Shown here piece after piece: positions 5,849 through 6,702 of a stretch of 6,702 nt of DNA. Source of the DNA: JAAFIP01 sp043728315 (GTDB taxonomy: Bacteria; Pseudomonadota; Gammaproteobacteria; Burkholderiales; Burkholderiaceae_C); assembly GCA_043728315.1 (NCBI GenBank), contig JAYTMT010000219.1:1-6702 (forward strand). The letters run 5' to 3'. The notes below the pieces were generated by a model. That model saw nothing but the letters and a program-made list of their open reading frames with translations. It made no database searches and had not been told where the DNA came from. Position numbers and translations under genes: made by a program. The first letter of the stretch is position 1. Each line of letters starts with the position of its first letter.

Positions 5849-6702
5849 ATGAAACCCTTCCTCCGCACCCAAATCCAGCGCTACTCAGAGCGCCTGCTTG
5901 ACCTAGAAAGCCTCTTGGCCAGCCCCGACATCATGGCCGACATGGAGGCGTTTCGCAAACTCTCGCGCGAGCATGCCGACGTGAGCCCGGTGGCGCAGCG
6001 GCATGCGCGCTACTTGCAGCGCGAATCTGATATTGCCTCCGCGCAAGAGATGCTGAACGACCCAGACATGGCCGAGATGGCACAGGCTGAAATTGCAGAG
6101 GCACAGGAAGAATTGACAAAGCTAGAAGCCGAGCTACAACGCATGCTCCTGCCACGCGACCCTGACGACGCGCGCAACGCTTTTTTAGAAATTCGTGCAG
6201 GCACGGGCGGCGACGAATCAGGCCTGTTTGCCGCTGATTTGTTTCGCATGTACACGCGCTTTGCCGAGCGCTGTGGCTGGCGCACCGATATTGTGAGTGA
6301 GTCGCCCAGCGAGTTGGGGGGCTACAAAGAAGTGGTGCTCAAAATCAGCGGCGAGGACATTTATGGCAAGCTGCGTTTTGAGTCAGGTGGCCACCGCGTG
6401 CAGCGCGTGCCCGCCACCGAAACGCAAGGCCGCATCCACACCAGCGCCTGCACCGTGGCGGTGCTGGCTGAACCCGACGAAGCGGTGGCCATCAAAATCA
6501 ACCCTGCGGATTTGCGCATTGACACGTATCGCGCCAGCGGCGCGGGCGGCCAGCACATCAACAAAACTGATTCCGCCGTGCGTATTACGCATTTACCAAC
6601 AAACGTAGTGGTTCAATGCCAAAACGACAGAAGCCAACACCGCAACCGCGAAGAAGCCATGAACATGCTAAAAGGCGCGCTGTATAACCTTGAACTTAAC
6701 AA
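5849..6702 (+). CDS. prfA: Peptide chain release factor 1 (partial, C-terminus beyond right edge)
   Basis: RF1 recognises UAA and UAG stop codons in the ribosomal A site and triggers peptide release. The window holds 284 codons of a family usually near 360 residues; the cut is the window edge, not a mutation. The helical N-terminal domain spans about residues 1-105. The stop-codon-reading tripeptide is PAT at 188-190 within HRVQRVPATETQGR, which marks RF1 rather than RF2 (SPF). The catalytic GGQ has its glutamine at 235, the same number as in E. coli RF1, in SGAGGQHINKTDSAVR; this glutamine is normally methylated by PrmC, whose gene often follows prfA. The start ATG gives MKPFLRTQIQ, matching the family's usual beginning. 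No good Shine-Dalgarno is visible. It is probably cotranscribed with hemA, 81 nt upstream. Confidence 0.98.
   Translation, partial: MKPFLRTQIQRYSERLLDLESLLASPDIMADMEAFRKLSREHADVSPVAQRHARYLQRESDIASAQEMLNDPDMAEMAQAEIAEAQEELTKLEAELQRMLLPRDPDDARNAFLEIRAGTGGDESGLFAADLFRMYTRFAERCGWRTDIVSESPSELGGYKEVVLKISGEDIYGKLRFESGGHRVQRVPATETQGRIHTSACTVAVLAEPDEAVAIKINPADLRIDTYRASGAGGQHINKTDSAVRITHLPTNVVVQCQNDRSQHRNREEAMNMLKGALYNLELN

Noticed and set aside
6361..6592. Minus-strand frames over prfA
   Set aside because: They are shadows of the release factor, whose PAT and GGQ motifs fix the coding strand and frame.

Overview
The window looks like chromosomal DNA of a betaproteobacterium, most likely Burkholderiales and probably Comamonadaceae. 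Three things point there: the high-GC coding style, the sequence of the glutamyl-tRNA reductase and release factor 1 (hemA-prfA order), and a very large FAD/iron-sulfur protein with an N-terminal DUF3683-type domain. A palindromic repeat whose translation reads VRPEPVEG fits too. The assignment rests on recalled family features, not on a search.

Layout, left to right. Positions 3447 to 1 (minus strand) are one uninterrupted reading frame of 1149 codons that runs off the left edge. It encodes a fused flavin and iron-sulfur oxidoreductase: DUF3683-like N-terminus, PCMH-type FAD domain, FAD-oxidase C-terminal domain, two CxxCxxCxxxC [4Fe-4S] motifs and a cysteine-rich CCG domain. A 60-nt imperfect palindrome (1026-1085) lies in frame in the linker between the flavin and iron-sulfur halves. 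Positions 3448-3653 are mostly noncoding. Positions 3654-4222 (minus strand) hold a type II toxin-antitoxin pair: a ribbon-helix-helix antitoxin followed by a RelE/ParE-type toxin, overlapping by GTGA. Positions 4223-4468 are an AT-rich divergent regulatory region with several inverted repeats and a perfect TATAAT just before hemA. Positions 4469-5767 (plus strand) are hemA, and 5849 to the right edge is prfA, cut after 284 codons.

How the genes fit together. HemA makes glutamate-1-semialdehyde, the first committed step of C5-pathway tetrapyrrole synthesis. prfA follows in the same direction in the conserved hemA-prfA arrangement, usually followed by prmC, which would lie outside the window. 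The toxin-antitoxin pair looks like a small accessory module sitting between this housekeeping operon and the oxidoreductase gene. The oxidoreductase probably oxidises a 2-hydroxy acid and passes electrons through its iron-sulfur clusters, but its substrate cannot be read from the sequence.

I see no CRISPR array, rRNA, tRNA, insertion sequence or phage gene, and no clearly new multi-gene system. The most interesting signals are the repeat inserted in a protein-coding frame, a probable leaderless or near-leaderless hemA transcript, and the palindrome-rich region between the toxin-antitoxin operon and hemA.
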